Below, piece by piece: positions 6,974 to 11,947 of a stretch of 11,947 bases of DNA (the first letter of the stretch is position 1; each line of letters begins with the position of its first letter). The stretch comes from an uncultured Collinsella sp. (GTDB taxonomy: Bacteria > Actinomycetota > Coriobacteriia > Coriobacteriales > Coriobacteriaceae), in the NCBI GenBank assembly GCA_900549135.1, contig URNI01000057.1, positions 1-11,947 of the forward strand, read 5' to 3'. Both the position numbers and the translations under genes were made by a program. The notes below the pieces were generated by a model. The model searched no databases. It had not been told where the DNA came from and worked only from the letters and a program-made list of their open reading frames with translations.

Positions 6974-7912
6974 ATGGCATCTCAAGTTGAGCTCACCCCA
7001 TGCGGGGCCATGTTTGACATCTTTAAGCGCGCGGCGCATCTGAGCCATATCGAGCTGTGCGGCTTGGTGCTTTCGTCCCGTCCGCTCGCCGACGGCCGCA
7101 GCCCGCAGAGCCGAGCCGCCGATCGCTCTTGGGTTTCCCGCTTTATCGTTCGCGCGCCGGTCGGCACGCTTCAGCAGCGCTACTTTGCCGAATACGGTAC
7201 CTCGGCTGCGCGTATTATGTCGCAACTGGCCCTGCGCCAGCGAAATCCCATGGACTCCACGGCTGTGATCAATATGGTGTGCGGTCCTGCAGGTGAACCG
7301 ATGGTACGCGCGCTCGAAGAGTGCCACCAGGACACGAATCTCTATCGCAACGCGCTCGATCGCCTGTCCCAGGCGGCGGAACTCATGCCCGCCGAGCGCG
7401 CCGAGGCCGTGCTGGTGCTGTTTGTCGCTGTCGGTTGTTCGGCGGATGTGCGGTCCTCGGTGAACTATGCCATCGACTACGCGCACGCGACCTGTGGCGG
7501 AGGAACATCCACGCCGCGTTCGCTTGGCATGTCGATGACCGCGGGCGAACGCGAACCCGCCCCGGGGCACCCCTTGGGCTTGCTGCGCGTGCAAAACAGT
7601 TTTGTCGTGAGCGCCCCGCGCTGGATTCAGCCGAGCGAGCAGGGTGTTGAGATTGGCGCACTGGCCACTGGTGAGGGCGATATTACCGACGTCGGCGACG
7701 ATGTCTCGGCCCGCCATGCCCATATCTGGTGCGATGCTCAAAATATCTGGCACGTCGAGGACTTGTCGTCCACCAACGGAACCGTGGTGGTAAACGGGGC
7801 CACGCGCGTCTGCATTCAGGTCGAGCCCGGCCGTTCCGCCCAACTCAATCCCGGCGACGAACTCAAGCTCGGCGAATCCACTACCTACGCCATTCTCTTC
7901 GGTGCCCTCTAG
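6974..7912 (+). CDS. FHA-domain protein partnered with the kinase
   Basis: This 312-residue soluble protein has a C-terminal FHA fold (about 203-312), a phosphothreonine-recognition module that would bind a phosphorylated partner. Visible FHA hallmarks are the SARHAHI segment (S245, H248), the DLSSTNGT segment (S266, T267, N268, G269) and a C-terminal PGDELKLGESTTY strand pair. The conserved Arg after the first IG is absent: IGALATGEGDI has Ala there, and SARH has Ala where SRRH is usual, so ligand binding may be altered. Residues 1-200 are mostly helical, match no family I know, and contain several cysteines. There is no signal peptide or membrane helix. An AAGGAGG Shine-Dalgarno (6959-6965) lies inside the end of the kinase gene, 8 nt before the ATG. 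It is the last gene of the module, followed at once by a terminator. Confidence 0.88.
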   Translation: MASQVELTPCGAMFDIFKRAAHLSHIELCGLVLSSRPLADGRSPQSRAADRSWVSRFIVRAPVGTLQQRYFAEYGTSAARIMSQLALRQRNPMDSTAVINMVCGPAGEPMVRALEECHQDTNLYRNALDRLSQAAELMPAERAEAVLVLFVAVGCSADVRSSVNYAIDYAHATCGGGTSTPRSLGMSMTAGEREPAPGHPLGLLRVQNSFVVSAPRWIQPSEQGVEIGALATGEGDITDVGDDVSARHAHIWCDAQNIWHVEDLSSTNGTVVVNGATRVCIQVEPGRSAQLNPGDELKLGESTTYAILFGAL

Positions 7913-7923
7913 CCAGTCCTGCC

Positions 7924-7955
7924 AAATGGTCCCTCCGTCCCCAAGGGATCATTTT
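7924..7955 (+). terminator. Intrinsic terminator of the kinase/FHA operon
   Basis: AAATGGTCCCT (7924-7934) and AGGGATCATTT (7944-7954) form an 11-bp stem with one G-U pair around a 9-nt loop, then TTTT. It begins 12 nt after the FHA stop codon. Confidence 0.75.
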
Positions 7956-7974
7956 GCTCCCGGCAGTCACCCGA

Positions 7975-7988
7975 GGTAAACCTTTACC
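7975..7988. promoter_or_regulatory. Operator-like palindrome upstream of the nifJ promoter
   Basis: GGTAAA-CC-TTTACC is a perfect 6-bp inverted repeat with a 2-bp CC spacer. It is centred about 46 bp upstream of the candidate -10, a position suited to an activator. The CC spacer matches that of the palindrome at 2851-2870, though the half-sites differ. Confidence 0.35.
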
Positions 7989-8027
7989 GCCCGCCTATAT
8001 TTGCCGAAATTACACTTAACGGCGGGG

Positions 8028-8033
8028 TACAAT
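8028..8033 (+). promoter_or_regulatory. Candidate -10 element for nifJ
   Basis: TACAAT is a good -10. No good -35 sits at 16-18 bp; TTGCCG at 8001-8006 is 21 bp away. A start near 8040 would give a leader of about 275 nt before nifJ. An additional promoter closer to nifJ is possible but I see no clear one. Confidence 0.4.
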
Positions 8034-8037
8034 AAAC

Positions 8038-8314
8038 CCGCATGCGGATTTCCGTTGCGGGCGCTTCCCATCGCCGGGGCGTGCCCGGGAGCATCCGGCA
8101 TGCGGCCTTTGCGGCGCTCGGTCATGTGCAAGACGGGCGGTCGGGTCTGTGGGGCGCATCAGCTGGCCCTCGCCTCGGCATGTCTTCTCTCCACGCCACG
8201 TACCTGCTGCTGAGCCTGCCTGCCAGATGATTGGAAGCAACAGCGTAAATCCCATCACGCCAACATCCCGGCGATCGCCGGGGCCTGTATACCTATATGA
8301 GAGGAGAGGGGTAT
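8038..8314 (+). other. Long structured 5' leader or candidate small RNA before nifJ
   Basis: No convincing protein is encoded here. CCGCATGCGGAT (8038-8049) pairs with ATCCGGCATGCGG (8093-8105) over 12 bp with one bulged G. An inner stem is formed by GCTTCCC (8063-8069) with GGGAGC (8087-8092), one base bulged. The outer stem begins at the predicted transcript start. A further hairpin could form from GGGGCG (about 8153) with CGCCTC (about 8173). No known riboswitch, SRP, 6S, RNase P or tmRNA signature was recognised. It may be a regulatory leader of nifJ or a separate RNA. Confidence 0.35.
8267..8282. repeat. 16-bp perfect palindrome just upstream of nifJ
   Basis: CCCGGCGATCGCCGGG is fully self-complementary. 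As RNA it would be a 6-bp stem with a GATC loop; as DNA it could be an operator. It ends 32 nt before the nifJ ATG. Between it and the start codon, TATACC (8288-8293) and GGTATA (8310-8315) can also pair, putting the Shine-Dalgarno in the loop and the first base of the AUG in the stem. Confidence 0.45.
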
Positions 8315-11854
<3,540 letters not shown>

Positions 11855-11906
11855 GTCTCCCACCGCAGGATCTGAGGGCTGACCTTCGCGGACGTCCTCG
11901 GACATG

Positions 11907-11947
11907 AAAGAACCCCCGCTGCGCACTTCGTGCGGCGGGGGTTCTTT
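11907..11947 (+). terminator. Strong intrinsic terminator of nifJ
   Basis: AAAGAACCCCCGC (11907-11919) pairs with GCGGGGGTTCTTT (11935-11947), and CGCAC pairs with GTGCG around a TTC loop after a 2-nt bulge. The stem ends in a T-run at the window edge. The A-rich start and T-rich end mean it could also work on the minus strand for a gene beyond the window. Confidence 0.9.

Noticed and set aside
8042..8230. A 62-residue open frame in the nifJ leader
   Set aside because: No Shine-Dalgarno, starts at the predicted transcript start, and shows no recognisable sequence; the RNA structure explains the stretch better.

Overview
The window is high-GC bacterial DNA that looks like chromosomal sequence of a Coriobacteriia member, most likely Collinsella or a close relative. 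That guess rests on the actinobacterial-type DnaX tail, the dnaX-ybaB-recR order, a strictly anaerobic pyruvate metabolism gene and the codon bias. It is inference; no marker gene proves the genus.

Layout. Positions 1-2213 are the 3' part of dnaX (DNA polymerase III tau subunit), with its N-terminus outside the window. A small membrane-anchored protein of unknown function, with visibly lower GC, lies convergent to it (2235-2708, minus strand). A 339-bp divergent intergenic region follows, with several inverted repeats. Next come ybaB (3048-3368) and recR (3382-3978), a tight plus-strand pair belonging to the classical dnaX-ybaB-recR replication/recombination cluster.

Positions 3979-4223 hold hairpins, two near-identical palindromes 73 bp apart, a candidate extended -10 promoter and a terminator-like hairpin just before a Shine-Dalgarno. 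They precede a three-gene module (4224-7912): a membrane-anchored extracytoplasmic protein with a Ser/Gly-rich linker, a Hanks-type Ser/Thr protein kinase with a four-helix membrane tail, and an FHA-domain protein. The first two genes overlap and the third starts 3 nt after the second stops, so they are very probably one operon. The module looks like a self-contained phospho-signalling unit between the envelope and the cytoplasm. I do not recognise it as a described system.

An intrinsic terminator (7924-7955) closes the module. A ~400-bp region then carries an operator-like palindrome, a candidate -10 element and a long, structured leader. Last is nifJ (8315-11854), a complete single-chain pyruvate:ferredoxin oxidoreductase with strong codon bias, and a strong intrinsic terminator at the window edge.

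The housekeeping genes and nifJ are ordinary. The material worth a second look is the anchor/kinase/FHA module, including its unusual FHA domain, and the regulatory DNA or RNA before ybaB, before the module and before nifJ.
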